A stretch of DNA of 64,000 nucleotides from NCBI GenBank assembly GCA_016630955.3, contig CM050002.1, positions 992,001 to 1,056,000 of the forward strand, read 5' to 3'. The translations under genes and the position numbers were made by a program. The notes beneath the pieces were generated by a model. That model did no database searches, was not told the origin of the DNA, and was given only the letters and a program-made list of their open reading frames with translations. Of the stretch, positions 34,317 through 45,545 are shown piece after piece. The stretch comes from Didymella arachidicola. Its lineage: Eukaryota; Ascomycota; Dothideomycetes; Pleosporales; Didymellaceae. Each line of letters begins with the position of its first letter. Within the stretch, counting starts at the first letter, position 1.

Positions 34317-35626
34317 TTAGGCCCACTGCCAGCGCTTTCTTAACCATTGAAGGACGTACACCAGAACCACCAGCACTGGCACCTCGATCAACGGGCCGAC
34401 AGTGCTCGCCAACGCTTGTCCACTCGAGGCACCGTACACCGCAACTACTACGGCAATGGCAAGCTCAAAGTTGTTACTCGCGGCTGTGAACCCCTGGACA
34501 CAGCTGAGCTTGTAGGCAAAACCCATCTTGTAACAGAACCACACGGTAGCCGAGAAGAGGACTAAGAAGTACACTAATAAGGGTGCACAAACTCGAAGGA
34601 CGTCGGTGATCTGTCTGACTACGTGGGCACCTTGGCTGGCGAATAAGACAATGATGGTGTAGAGAAGGCCGATGAGGGAGAGGGGTCCAACGTATCGGAG
34701 GAAGCGACGCTGGTATCTCTCCTCGCCAATGATCGCTTTTAGGACCAGCCGCGTGAGAACGGCGGCACCGAGAGGAATACCCAAAAAGACACCAACGCTC
34801 TGGGCGACCTTCTCATACGAGATGCTGGTCTTTGCTCCATGACTGACGATCTGGACGTAGAAGATTGCCAACGGTGCGAAAAGAACGATTTGCAGTATCG
34901 AGTTGAAGGCCACGAGTACCGCGCAGTAGTCTCCATCTCCTTTTGCAAGGTCTGTCCAGATGAGCACCATGGCGATGCAGCGTGCGATGCCGACGAAGAT
35001 TAATCCTTCTCGTAGATCCTGGCGGTCTGGTAAGAAGGCCCATGCCAGGCCGACCATGAAAAGCGGCGCAATCATCCAGTTCAGAACGAACGAAATGCCG
35101 ATTTGTATCCAGAGCTCCTTGTGCGAGAGGAGCAGGTGCAATGTTTCGTAGCGAACTTTGCATAAGATGGGGTACATCATGACAAGGAGACCGATGGCTG
35201 TCAAGGTTTGTCAGTCAATAATCAGATCTATGAAGTTACGAGATTGTATACCGATGGGTATGCTAACACCGACAAACTCGCCCCGTTGTAAAGCAGGTCC
35301 AGCATTATCGACAGTGTTGCCGATCGCAATGCCAACGCCCATAGCGATGAGAATCCAGAGTACCAGAAATCGGTCGAGGAATGACAGGCCCTTCAGTGGC
35401 GGCAGATCAGTTTGCTTCTCGTAGAGCCCTGGTGTGATGTGAGCTCGCGTATCAGACGGCGATAGGAAGGCGTACCCGTTGCCTCGTGGTCCAACGCATT
35501 ACCTCTCCCCTTCTCGACATCATGGTCGATATTGATCGGTTTATGCACTGTCTCGTGCGCAATTGCGCCTTCTTCGACGGTACTCATGTTCTCAAGGTCT
35601 GAAATATGGATCTGGTACCGTTGCAT
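34317..35626 (-). CDS. ACR3: ACR3 arsenite efflux transporter
   Basis: Exons 35626-35503, 35428-35252 and 35197-34317 encode 393 aa. After a polar N-terminus come LSFLDRFLVLWILIAMGVGIA, FVGVSIPIAIGLLVMMYPIL and KVRYE, which are hallmarks of the ACR3 family, and about ten helices in all. The conserved Cys of TM4 is present at about residue 174 (GIARCIAMVLIWTDLAKGD), as are FNSILQI and GFTAASNNFELAIA. The protein exports arsenite (and perhaps antimonite) across the plasma membrane using the proton gradient. No arsenate reductase, ArsH or arsenite methyltransferase gene is adjacent. Start: the ATG at 35626 is the first in frame; the ATG at 35587 (MSTVEEGA) is an equally plausible start 13 residues later. 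Confidence 0.94.
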
Positions 35627-38600
35627 CCTTGCCCTTCCAGTGGTTTATACTGCAAGAATGCGCAGGTTTCTGGCCAATGAGATGCGTGCAGTGACTCTCT
35701 CGGTGCATGGGCGGCGCCAAGAACGGGGACATGACTGATCGCTAAATCTGATAACTCACGTGGGCGGTGAGCGCTGGACTGGGCATATCCAGCTTTGTCA
35801 TATATGCTCGACCACTATTCCCATCAAATCAATGCGTCTAAATGATTCGCAGTGGCTGGTTCCTGCAGTGACATGCCACCTGGGCAGTTCAAACTGTTGC
35901 AACTGACTGCTCGCTGGTGCGCTGAACTTCGCGCAGTTGCAAAGACCGGCAGAATTGCCCATGGTCTTTCTATGACGCCGAGAAGATCTCACGACGCTGG
36001 ACTGCGACACAGTACACTAGAAGCTTTTACCGGCAGAAGTTCAGATAGGTGAACTTACTAGAATCGAATGTGCGTTGCCTCTCCTCGAAGCGTTGGAAAA
36101 GCCAGCTATGAATGAGGTAATTCCCCGAATTCCACGACAAGCTCGCTGCGATGCTAGCACTACAAGCATTGCAGCGGCCAAAGGACCGTTAAAGAAAGGT
36201 GTAATAAATGAGAGCATATCTGTACTTCAAACTTTTTTACTACCATAGGTAGTCAGTATCTGCAGTTGGCAGTTGGCAGCCTCTGCTAGATGGAAGTGAA
36301 AGCCATGCTTCTAGAGTTGACCATGGAACACCCTGCCACAAAAGCCTAAAGGCAGGCGCCTCATGACAGTCTCGCTCGTAACATAGATATACTTGGCAGG
36401 CTCAGCATGCAGACTGTGAAAGGCTATATACGTCCGCGTTGCAATGCTTCACACTGAAACCTGCCATCTCAGTATTGGGCATTCCGCTTTGACGGGGCCT
36501 TACCAGAAAATGAGTTCAGCTGTTAACAGTGCTAGAACATCTGCAGGCATTGCATCGATGTCGGGGCTGATGGCGAACGGCAGCAAGATGACGAGCGTAA
36601 AGGCGACACGATTTTTCTAGGTATGCTCTCGAATAACACGGAGCCGGCGCTTGACAATCTGGCCAAGAACTATTCCATTGGCGTTATGGAGCGTAAAGCG
36701 CTTGCTTTGTGTTGAGGGGCTTATCTGCGCAATTTCCCACCTTTCCAGCGTCTCGCCTCGTACAGGATAGGTGCATGAATGAATGAGAATACGAGGTGGC
36801 GCACAGACGTTTCTCGAGGTTTCTGAATGGCCAGTACCTACATTAAACGGCCTTAATTGGTTGTTCTGCGATCGACATTAGCCTTTGTTTTCGTGTCCAT
36901 TCATGCACCTATCCTGTACCTTCCCCTTCAACCATGCTAGGCAACCCGCCCGGCCCGTCCCTCGCTGATCGAGAGCGTTCCAGCGTTGGTCCCGAGTCAA
37001 CGTTGCCACCAGGGATGGTGATCGTGCATGGGCAGGCGATTTGAGGCTGACGAGGCTGCCATTATTACTTGGCTCCTGCATCTGAGCCGTTTTGTGGGTT
37101 CCTGGACAGCGTCTGCACAGCATGGGCGTCGGATATGCATTTACATTGCGGATAACGGGCTATAGTACTCGGATGACTGGAATCATTGACTGCTGCTTGC
37201 GATTTGAGAAACCTTCTCTTCAATGTGTTTATCATCACTGCTCAGCTCGTAGGTAAAGCAGCCTTGACAATAATGTGCTGCTTGGGCATCACCTAGCGGT
37301 CCTTTCGGTCGCCACGAGCTTGCCAGATCTACATTTGATCTATTTGGTTTGTGGATGCTCCTTGCCTCAAACCTCCGAACTCTCTCCTGCCGCTTACGGG
37401 CAGCCAAAATACGGCAAATCAGTCCACCGCCGTGCATTTCCAAGCTTTCTCTGCACTGTTCTTGGGGCCTTCCAACTCTCGATCGTTGCTTCGCGGCAGA
37501 GTGGTCTACCATCTTGATCTTCGCTACTCCTATTTTCCAGTAGCACGAAATCATCTTCCATCGTTATTACTCCTCCATCATTACTCTTGGCTACACAGTC
37601 GCTATGATGCGAGGTCGTCCAACACGTTGTTGAAGAAGTGCACTGCTGACACGCGGCTGGTGCAAACATATGGCTCAAAAAACTGAACAGAAATGCGGAG
37701 ATGTGATGGTGGTCAACTTGATGTGCCGTCTGATGTGCATTCTTGCGTTCTTCTTGGGAAGGTGTTGATGCCGACATTTGGCGATCGCCGAGAAGAGTGG
37801 AGCGCGTGGAAGGGTGGAGAACGTTGGGGAAGGGCGACATCGTAGGTTTGAACCGCGGGGACCGAGTTTCGGGTTTCGCGTGCATTGATGTCCTATGCGG
37901 GGATGAAATTGTGATACAACGTGTCGACGATGAGCTGTAGTTGCAGCATGAGATTTTTCAAGACTGCGATTATTGTTGTATTGTGCTGATGAAAGTTGCC
38001 TTTACTGATGAATGGGCTGCCCTCCGCTGCCTGCGGTAGTACCTTTTATTTACGACTACTTCCATGCAATCGACCTGCAGCGACAGCCGCATCGTAGGCT
38101 GTCCTGCGTGGTGTGAGTATCAGCAAAAGCAGCGTGGCGTGTGCATGCGTGGCATCCGTAACCGGCAGACAATCGCGGAGCTGCGACAGTGTCAGTTGAC
38201 ACATCTGCGCAACAGGGGGCAGGTGATTTTGTTTTGCACTTGAACTTTCGTTTATGGAGAGACTGGATGGCGTGACCGATGCCGGACTCTCCCGAGCTCA
38301 ACATCAAACTTGTTCTGCACCTCAACTCCTTCATCCTCCGCATTCGATAGATCTCGAACGCCACGCCGAACAATTTTATCCGGAAGAAAACCTGAACATC
38401 CAGAGACGACTGGGAGGCGACCAGGGAAGTGGGTTCTGGAAGGCGAATCTCCCCATAATTCTCGTACCTCGTGCCTGTTCTTGACTCGCTAGTCTTGTCG
38501 CTTCGTGACCCCCGAGATACCGGCATTGGCTCCGAGTCTATCTTTACCTTAGTCTACACCAGCACGGACTTCCGCTCCATCGCGACCGCAATTTCAGATT

Positions 38601-38718
38601 TTCGAGGAAGCATTCAAAAGCTCGAGTGCTCCCCAGGTTTCTCTCATTCATCAGTCAATCCATCAATTCATCCATCAAATTCATCCAATCAACCACAATC
38701 ATCTACACATCAATCAGA
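35627..38718. other. Gene-poor region, 3.1 kb
   Basis: Contains one weak gene candidate (37394-37885, -) listed separately. Just before 38719 the + strand is C/T/A-rich with irregular ATCAATC/ATTCATC repetition, a typical fungal 5' leader. I see nothing else. Confidence 0.4.
37394..37885 (-). CDS. Possible hypothetical protein
   Basis: A 163-codon frame whose N-terminal half is Ser/Thr/Pro/His-rich, then a short hydrophobic stretch (ISAFLFSFLSHMFA), a Cys-containing loop and an acidic-to-basic tail (EDDFVLLENRSSEDQDG). A possible intron (GTAAGC donor near the frame end, TAG acceptor about 69 nt on) would replace the last residue or two by a short different tail. I recognise no family. It may be a chance frame, since neither strand here has a strong coding signature. 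Confidence 0.25.
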   Translation of the reverse strand: MHAKPETRSPRFKPTMSPFPNVLHPSTRSTLLGDRQMSASTPSQEERKNAHQTAHQVDHHHISAFLFSFLSHMFAPAACQQCTSSTTCWTTSHHSDCVAKSNDGGVITMEDDFVLLENRSSEDQDGRPLCREATIESWKAPRTVQRKLGNARRWTDLPYFGCP

Positions 38719-38996
38719 ATGTCTGCCCAGACCACCATCCCCAAGATCCAGCTCACCGCTGAGGAGATTGCCTTCAAGGCTGAGCACGACGCCATTATCT
38801 CCTACGAGGAGGGTTGGGACAACTGGGATGGCCCTCAGTGGCCCATCGGCACCGTTCAGTGCTCCATCCGTACGTTGCAATAATCGCTTCACCGCATCCA
38901 CAAGTTACTAACAATACCACAGAGGCCAACTGGGAAGACCGTTCCGTCCCCCCTACACCTGCTGTCGAGGCCGATGAGCCCCAGTTCAAGAACTAG
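38719..38996 (+). CDS. Small acidic Trp-rich protein, 74 aa, unknown function
   Basis: Exons 38719-38869 and 38923-38996 are joined across a 53-bp intron with GTACGT donor, a CTAAC branch-like site and CACAG acceptor. The protein is acidic, with clustered Trp residues: EEGWDNWDGPQWP in exon 1 and ANWEDRSVPPTP in exon 2. It has no signal peptide, helix or Cys pattern that I can see. The ATG follows a long leader rich in short C/A/T repeats, typical of well-expressed fungal genes. I do not recognise the family. Clean splice signals, joined frame and continuous composition across the junction argue that it is a real gene. Confidence 0.68.
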
Positions 38997-40125
38997 AACG
39001 TCCATCATCTAGCTTCATCGATGTTACATTAGCACTTCTTCACGTCTATATGGATACGCCACCTTGTTGATACTGGCGCGATACGATATCAACTTTAATA
39101 CCGGGGTCGGATTGGGATCAACGGACAGTTACGGGAATATTGGCGTACTGGGATAGTTACATGGGCAAACCTACGGGACCTACTTTACCAACAGCGAAAA
39201 GCTACGAGTCATTACACTTCAAACTTCAGTCGTCTCCATTCGCTTTTGACTGTGACTCCTGCTTCTTACCCAGCCTCCAGCTCGCACAACGTGAAACTAT
39301 CCCAGCCAATGGCAACATGATTTCTGCCTCGGCTCACTCCTCAGTTCTTTGCAGGTACTCGTTATCGCAGACTGTTGATCTTGCCAGTACACTCCTTGTT
39401 TGACCTCCCCCTTACGGTTTTGCCACAACAAATTTCGAGGCGGTGAGTTGGGATCTACAGCCAAACGAATAAATAGTGGAGTTGTGGCGGGCTCTGGTGG
39501 AGTCTGGTGGAGTCGGGGTGGAGTCAACAGCTGCAATGACTTTTCCGCCCGCTGCCGCACCGGTTTGCATGACCCACCTCTTGAGCTTATTCCTTGTCAA
39601 GTGTTGAGACGGGCTTTAATCACGTAGAGCATGCAGATGAGGTGGAAGTTCGATTTGGAAGTCTGAAGTTGCAGATGTGCATTGATCGTGAAGAAGTTAC
39701 GACCGACTTTAGCCGGGCATAAGCGGCGTTGGCGGCATTGTGAACGCCTTGCTGTTGTTCAGCATATGCCACCCGAGGCACACCATAACCGTAACGCCTG
39801 ACATTACGTGCAGCTGCGCGCTGCGCGCTGCGCGCAGCAAACCGAAGGATCGAGGAACCCTGTTGAGGGCGTTCCAGCTACCAAAACGTTATCTAAAAAC
39901 CTGGAACAGACGGAACAGGATACTGATTGTCACACCACTGGACGGGAGCTAACTGGCCGTCTAGACAGACCAACCCGAAATGCTATTTTTCTGAACGCCA
40001 TTGAGATGCTCCAGGAGGCGCCAAAACGCGACACCGACGGTAAAAAATAGGTGAGACGAGATTTGTGAATAGTTGAGACAGATTGCCAGCATCTTGTCGA
40101 GGAGTCTGAGCGCCGGTGATGTCCA
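38997..40125. other. Intergenic, convergent genes
   Basis: No gene seen. A GC-rich near-palindrome (39813-39838, GCTGCGCG arms) could form a hairpin between the two convergent genes. Nothing else is supportable. Confidence 0.45.
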
Positions 40126-41457
40126 TCACTTTGCTTGGTTGATCTTCATGTCCATGACATACTGCATCAAGCTGCAATCATCGCACTTAACAAGTGCTTG
40201 CAGTGCCTTAACTCGCGCTCGTAAGAGGGCATTCTCGTCAGCAAGGGCCTTCTTGTCCTTTTCTTGTTGTTTGATGTGGGCTGTTGCAGAAGCAAGGATG
40301 ACAGCTTTGCTGGGTTTGGAGGGCGTTGGCAAGTCTTCGATATCTGTGCCGTCGCACGCGCGTGCATTCTGTTGCAGAGATGGAACGACGCGTCGAAGAG
40401 ATTCCAGTTGAGTATTGAGCGACTCTCGGTATTTGCGCTCGACCTGATTGTGAGGGAGTCTACGGCGATTCTTGGGTTTATCATCCATCGCAGCGGGTGG
40501 TGATTCTTGGATAGGAGAGTCGTTTGTTGTCTCGGTCTTCATACGTTGCTGTGCCTCAGCAACAAGTTCGGCAGCTGTCTTGGCGGGCTGCTGGAATGAA
40601 CGTCCAGTGGCTTCGCCAGAGGATGTCTCGCTCTCTGAGCGCTTCTTTCGTCGAGGCTGGATCTCCACAACACCATCGTCAGCAGTCACCTCTTGAGGTT
40701 CAGTCAGTAGACTATTGATATTCGGCAAGTGGTCTTGATCAGCGAACAGGAACGGAGCGCAACCTCCGCCACAAGAGGACGGGTTGGGTGCTGGTCCGTC
40801 CTGGTCGTGATTGGGACACAGCGGTGACGTCCAGCATGCGGACAAGATGTCTGGTTTGTTCTTATTGCGCTTGGTTGTGAGGTTCATGGCAGTCCTGGTC
40901 TTGTCAAGTGCTGGCTTAGCTGGTGTTGATCGATCCTTGACCCCATTTGGAAAGGTCAAATCCTCTACGAAACCTGTCTCGAGGTTGTTGGGAAACATGG
41001 ACTCGTAAGCGGGGTTAGGGAGTGTGTTTGCACGCTGGACGGACTGCCTGCGCGGTGATACCATCTGGGGTGACTGGTTGGAGTTCGTCGAAATCGATGC
41101 GGGGTTCTGGTAAGTGGAGAGATTGGCAGCAGCGGTGGAAGGCTCAGGTGAGGACTCTGTTGTTGAACCACCTGCGACGACAATACTGCCATACGGCTGC
41201 AGCACCTCAAGATCGCTCAGGAAGTAGTCGTTCGATATGAACAACGAGTCATCGAAGTAAGGGTCGGCTGATGTGCCGCTGAGCAGAGTGTCGAAAGTGG
41301 TAGCGTCCTCAGGCGTGGACCCTGAAGTCTGCGAGGAGATGGACTTGGGCATATCAGAAGACGGACGGCCTGTTGTAGGTGCTGAAAGATCGGACCATTG
41401 GTCGTGCGGTATATTCAAGCTCTCAGCATTAAGAAATGCATCCCAATTGAGAGTCAT
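40126..41457 (-). CDS. bHLH transcription factor, SREBP-type basic region
   Basis: A single-exon frame of 443 aa. The basic region begins near residue 334: RRRLPHNQVERKYRESLN, with the Tyr after Arg-Lys that marks SREBP-type bHLH proteins and lets them bind sterol-type as well as E-box sites. Helix 1 (LNTQLESLRRVVPSL) and, after a loop of about 20 residues, helix 2 (PSKAVILASATAHIKQ) follow, continuing into a leucine-zipper-like stretch (ALADENALLRARVKALQAL). There is no membrane segment, so it is not a sterol-cleaved SREBP itself. The first 300 residues are disordered and Ser/Thr/Pro-rich, with acidic aromatic patches near the N-terminus (FLNAESLNI, DDSLFISNDYFLSDLE) that may activate transcription, and one Cys cluster (CWTSPLC...CGGGC). 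Targets are unknown. Confidence 0.88.
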   Translation of the reverse strand: MTLNWDAFLNAESLNIPHDQWSDLSAPTTGRPSSDMPKSISSQTSGSTPEDATTFDTLLSGTSADPYFDDSLFISNDYFLSDLEVLQPYGSIVVAGGSTTESSPEPSTAAANLSTYQNPASISTNSNQSPQMVSPRRQSVQRANTLPNPAYESMFPNNLETGFVEDLTFPNGVKDRSTPAKPALDKTRTAMNLTTKRNKNKPDILSACWTSPLCPNHDQDGPAPNPSSCGGGCAPFLFADQDHLPNINSLLTEPQEVTADDGVVEIQPRRKKRSESETSSGEATGRSFQQPAKTAAELVAEAQQRMKTETTNDSPIQESPPAAMDDKPKNRRRLPHNQVERKYRESLNTQLESLRRVVPSLQQNARACDGTDIEDLPTPSKPSKAVILASATAHIKQQEKDKKALADENALLRARVKALQALVKCDDCSLMQYVMDMKINQAK

Positions 41458-43256
41458 GATGACGGCTGATGGGTAGGGTGTTGCACGAAAGCGCTCACGC
41501 GTTGATCAGGAGAGCCCAATACACGAGTTCTGCTAACGTGTCCGAGCCAAGCCAATGATGCGGCTAGATTCCGGATGTAGGCGCCCGACGCAACTGGGGT
41601 CGAGAGTATAAGCTCTGTACTTCCTTGACAATCCTTTGTTTGAAGGTGTAACAGACTTCGCTCAGGACGGCGCCGGGGGCAGAGACAACTTCAAGTACAA
41701 GAATTGAGCTACTTCTCATCGACCTGGAAGGAACCGTTGCTTATGACGCTGAGGAAAGGCACGCAAGCGCAAAGGCGGGCAATAGCCGGTGACTCTAGGC
41801 GAGTTCCAAAGCGGCGGTTGAAGGGGTTTGATACAGTGCAACACACCCGACTGGTTCCGACAGCAGGCGTGCAGAATCGATTGTTGCAGATGGAGTGAAC
41901 ACTTGGACGGAAGAAGTTTCAATTACTTGGACGGGTATCTCGGTGCCGCAGTGAATCACAAGCTGTCGAGCCCACGGTTCTGGGAGCGTCCAGATAGAAT
42001 ATCAGACCACCACAGGTGGCGTGACATTTAGCTGAGGACCCGCTTTTTCTCGGGCTGCATCTTGGCGAGCAGGCAGATCGTGCGCCATCACCACGACCAT
42101 GTGTTAAAGATGACGTCGATACGCGATGCATTTTTTTTAGATATTTGGGAGGGCACAGCATGAAATGGCATGTCGGAGGTCAACGTTGTTGAGGTGGAGG
42201 CTACAGTCGTCCCGGGGCGGGCTCGGGTCTCAGGAAACCGCCCGTCTTTAGCGCATCGACCCCGGTCGGTATTTCCGCAGGGCCCGTGACAGTTGAGAAT
42301 CACAACCTTGGATGCTCGACCGAGCTCCTGTAGAACAGCAAGACGAGGCTGAAATAGAGAAACTTGACAAGAAATTTCCTAAAGCGAAATAAATCAGTCT
42401 CTATTCGAAGCCTGACTACATAGCGCTTGCATAGCTTTGAAGCACGAGGCTGCCCAGGTGTAGATATGCCCGATTCTCATCAGCCCATATGCTAGTGATG
42501 CACTTTACAGCACTCCTGAGCGGGTAGATCGTATAGTCGGAGATGTCCCTATTATTGTGAGCATACGGGACGACCCGCGCTCTATCAGATCGAAGGGCCG
42601 GGCTCCGCATTGTATATGCAAGCTGGCGTGGCACCCTCGTATGGAGCATCCGTTTCCCTTGTTGGTGGCTCCTGGTACAGACAAGAGAGCCGGTCGAAGC
42701 CAGCTGGGTTGTTGAGCCCCGCTACTCGAGCTTTGTGCAATACCTCTCCGCTACTGTCAAACACTTGTTTCCCTGTGCTTACTTCCGAGATATTTTTGAA
42801 ATAGCAGGACTTCAGGATGGGAAAGAGTCGTTCGATTGCCGTGAGTGTCGCCTCGTGTTGCGTAGAGTTGTGTGTTGGGCCGTCAAGGCCTGTACTCGCT
42901 GACGATGCGAGCGGAAGGCGCGTACGTAACTATCGCTATGCAACGTCGCTTTTGCTTATGCAGTCTGTCTGCTAGATAGCCCCATATGCACGAGGCATGT
43001 TATGGATCAACCAGCAGACACGAAATTTGCCAGACGGGTGGTGCTTCGCTGAGAGTGCATCAAGGGTGTTTGAAAAAGGCGTGCGGTATGTCCTTCGGGT
43101 ACTTGTCGTTGTATCTGATATGGTAGACTGGTTTGCCAAGGACCAGCACCAAATCACAGCATGCGTGCACGCCGCCACAGACGGGCTTTCAAACGACATG
43201 TCCCTGTTATGTCTTAGTGGATTAGTTTTGTCGCTCAACGTAGTACACACGAAGCG
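41458..43256. other. Intergenic
   Basis: Upstream region of the bHLH gene and the downstream side of the RING gene. No gene or repeat was identified. The frame at 42997-43356 (+) is antisense to the RING gene's 3' end and has no domain. Confidence 0.45.
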
Positions 43257-43872
43257 CTATACGGGAAGCCGTACCATGAAGGCGATAGGCAACGGCCGCG
43301 GACGCTCCATCATCCTAGCACGCATGACTCTTTTCCCTGGTATGATGGTTCGGTGACAAAGAGGACAGTACTCATTGTAGCGCCCGAACCACTCGTCGAG
43401 ACATTGGGTATGGAAAGCGTGCGAACATTGCAAACCACGTATTTGGGCATCTTCATCGAACTCATCGAGACAGATTGCACTGGGCTTCAATGAGTGTGCA
43501 GCTACCACTTACTGTGCCTGATACTCACCATACTGGATCGGTCGCCAATAGCGAGTCAGGATGTTTCTCCTTCTGCGTAGCCTGCCAGTCGTAGAAAGAT
43601 TCAGTCTTGATAGATTTTTCGAGCTCTTCCCTTCGCAGTTGCATGCGCTCAGCTTGCTGTGCCGTCTCAACATCATGAGACAAATCTGGCAAAAGGTACA
43701 TCCTGTGACGGCGACTGCTCACAGCTTTAGCATTGATTCCCGGGTCAGAAGACATAAAATCTTACAGTATCAAAAGTGTCATCAACAGGACGACGCAGCA
43801 AGCGGGTACTATCATCGCGATGACGATGGTATTGCCGTTTGTGTTCTTTCTCATGTCTGAGTTGTCTGCCAT
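43257..43872 (-). CDS. Membrane-anchored RING-H2 E3 ubiquitin ligase
   Basis: Exons 43872-43766, 43714-43529 and 43479-43257 encode 171 aa. Residues about 14-37 form one helix (TIVIAMIVPACCVVLLMTLLILL). A charged, probably coiled-coil linker follows (ETAQQAERMQLRREELEKS). The C-terminal RING-H2 is complete once the last intron is spliced at CCCAG: CAIC LDEF...LQCSHAFHTQC...YCPLC, giving C-C-C-H-H-C-C-C ligands. The first Cys codon is created across that junction, so unspliced reading makes the domain look defective. Similar small single-pass RING-H2 proteins ubiquitinate membrane cargo in the endomembrane system. The substrate is unknown. Confidence 0.87.
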
Positions 43873-44510
43873 CTTGGACTGACCTGAATTACTCGAGCGC
43901 AACCTCGGGACCCGTACATATAAAGTGTATCTCGGAGCAGACAGGTAGAATTGTGAGCTTCCGAAATCGCCAAGTCGAGCTTTGCGCATATGATGGATGT
44001 CGCAGCTATACTAAAACATGTGTTACACGCAAATGTAGGGGCTGTGCTTCTCTTTGAACGACTCAACGACCGCCGACTGCTCACCGTGATCCCAGGCAAG
44101 CTCGGATACTTTGTGCGATCGAAGGAACAGGCAAGGTTGCGCAGAGCTGGGGATAACGACATGTTCATATGATACAGCACCAAGGCCAGCGGGGTGCAAC
44201 TTTATTAAGCTAAGACGGCCCATTCCGGTCATCCAAGGCTATCGGACCTCTCAAATCATGCGCCTGTTGGCCAAGCGAAAAGTTGTCAAAGTTTCGCGAA
44301 GCTGTTCCAGGTTTGGTGTTCTTGTGACGCGGGGAAGGCTCTGGGGTTAAATCACCTCATGCTTCAACACTGGTGTGGACGAAACCCCTCATTATTGTGG
44401 CACGCTGCGCGACTCGCCGCCGTAACGCACATGGCCGAGCTCTGCAATACTTGACTATATCTCGGAGTCACTCGCTGAGCCTTATTGTGAGGTAAGGGGA
44501 TGACTGTGAG
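43873..44510. other. Intergenic
   Basis: Upstream of the RING gene. No gene or repeat seen. Confidence 0.45.
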
Positions 44511-45545
44511 CTATTGTGGCAGAGATGTGGCTACCTTCGCAAACGCTAGCCTTTTTAGTGGTCGACCAGAGCGGGGCCGGCAGGAAGCTCTATAGCTGCA
44601 GCACTTCATCAGCACCCCATTTGGCATTACGAGAATAACAAGGCAGACTTTTGGATGCCGGAGCTTCGATACAAGATGGATTTCATAATTAGGCTGTAAA
44701 AGTAAGACTTCTAAAGTTACCGACCTCAACAATAGAGTCTCCAACTCATCAGCTTGGTTCCAGTCGCCGCCACTGTTGTCCTTATCGTCACTAGGCTCGT
44801 TAGTTGCTTCAGTCTTTGCATCAGCTTTCCGAACAGAGACCGCCGCAGTGTTATCTGAGGTAAATACACTGGCCTTATAGCTCTTCAGATGCTTCTCCTC
44901 ATAGAAGGCCACATGTTCATCAAACGTTGTCCACCATTAATGCATCATTCTCCAGATCATCTAAAAGTCCAGCGTGCGGTAGTGCTGGCTTAAGAATGTT
45001 TTTTATATCAAGCTCTAGCATTTGGATAGCTGATAGCTAACTTTGCTTATAGCCTTGCTCGAAGTCTTCTGCGTCAATTCAGCACTCAAAGTATATAGAG
45101 CAGCTTCTTGATTCTTATACTCGGAATCTCCACCTTCATAGATGGCGGCCTTAGACAACTAGCAATGAGCCAGCTTAAGGATATATTCGGCGTCAGGCGC
45201 ACTCATTGGAGCTGCGTAAATCTCGCTGTAGTAGCGCTGGTTCCGCGTCATGTATAGGGCGATTCCGAGGTCGTTGATGTATCGCGAAAAGTGAACGCTG
45301 CGCAGAAATATGGTAAAAGCTGCAACAGCGAAGTAACATGGTACTGCATAAGTCTTGTCCTAGTTGATAACGCCAGTCTCGTTGTCCTCTTCGTCTGCTA
45401 GAATGTTTTGGAAGTCAACGTCCGGCACAGCAGTCATCCCCAAGAAAGTAAACCTCTCAGCGCTCGCTGACAAAACCAGAAATGCCGTGAGAAGGGACAG
45501 TCCAATGCGACTAAGAGCTGCTTCTATGTCACACCCAACTTTGAG
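44511..45545 (-). pseudogene. Decayed protein-coding gene, family unknown
   Basis: The - strand carries over 300 codons of protein-like sequence broken by stops. One frame reads EAALSRIGLSLLTAFLVLSA, then VDFQNILADEEDNETGVIN, stop (45362-45360), FAVAAFTIFLRSVHFSRYIN, YYSEIYAAPMSAPDAEYILK, stop (45161-45159), AAIYEGGDSEYKNQEAALYT. A shifted frame continues with MLELDIKNILKPALPHAGLL, and a further shift returns to FDEHVAFYEEKHLKSYKAS. Both stops are TAG, which single C-to-T changes of CAG could give, consistent with RIP but not proof. I do not recognise the family; the helical Ala/Tyr-rich segment could be TPR-like. Missed introns could explain some frame changes, but not both in-frame stops. 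Confidence 0.6.

Noticed and set aside
34024..34347. 107-codon - strand frame at the ACR3 3' end
   Set aside because: Overlaps the ACR3 C-terminus out of frame, and no motif is seen in it.
42997..43356. 119-codon + frame with hydrophobic segments
   Set aside because: Antisense to the last RING exon; hydrophobicity there mirrors the opposite-strand codons.
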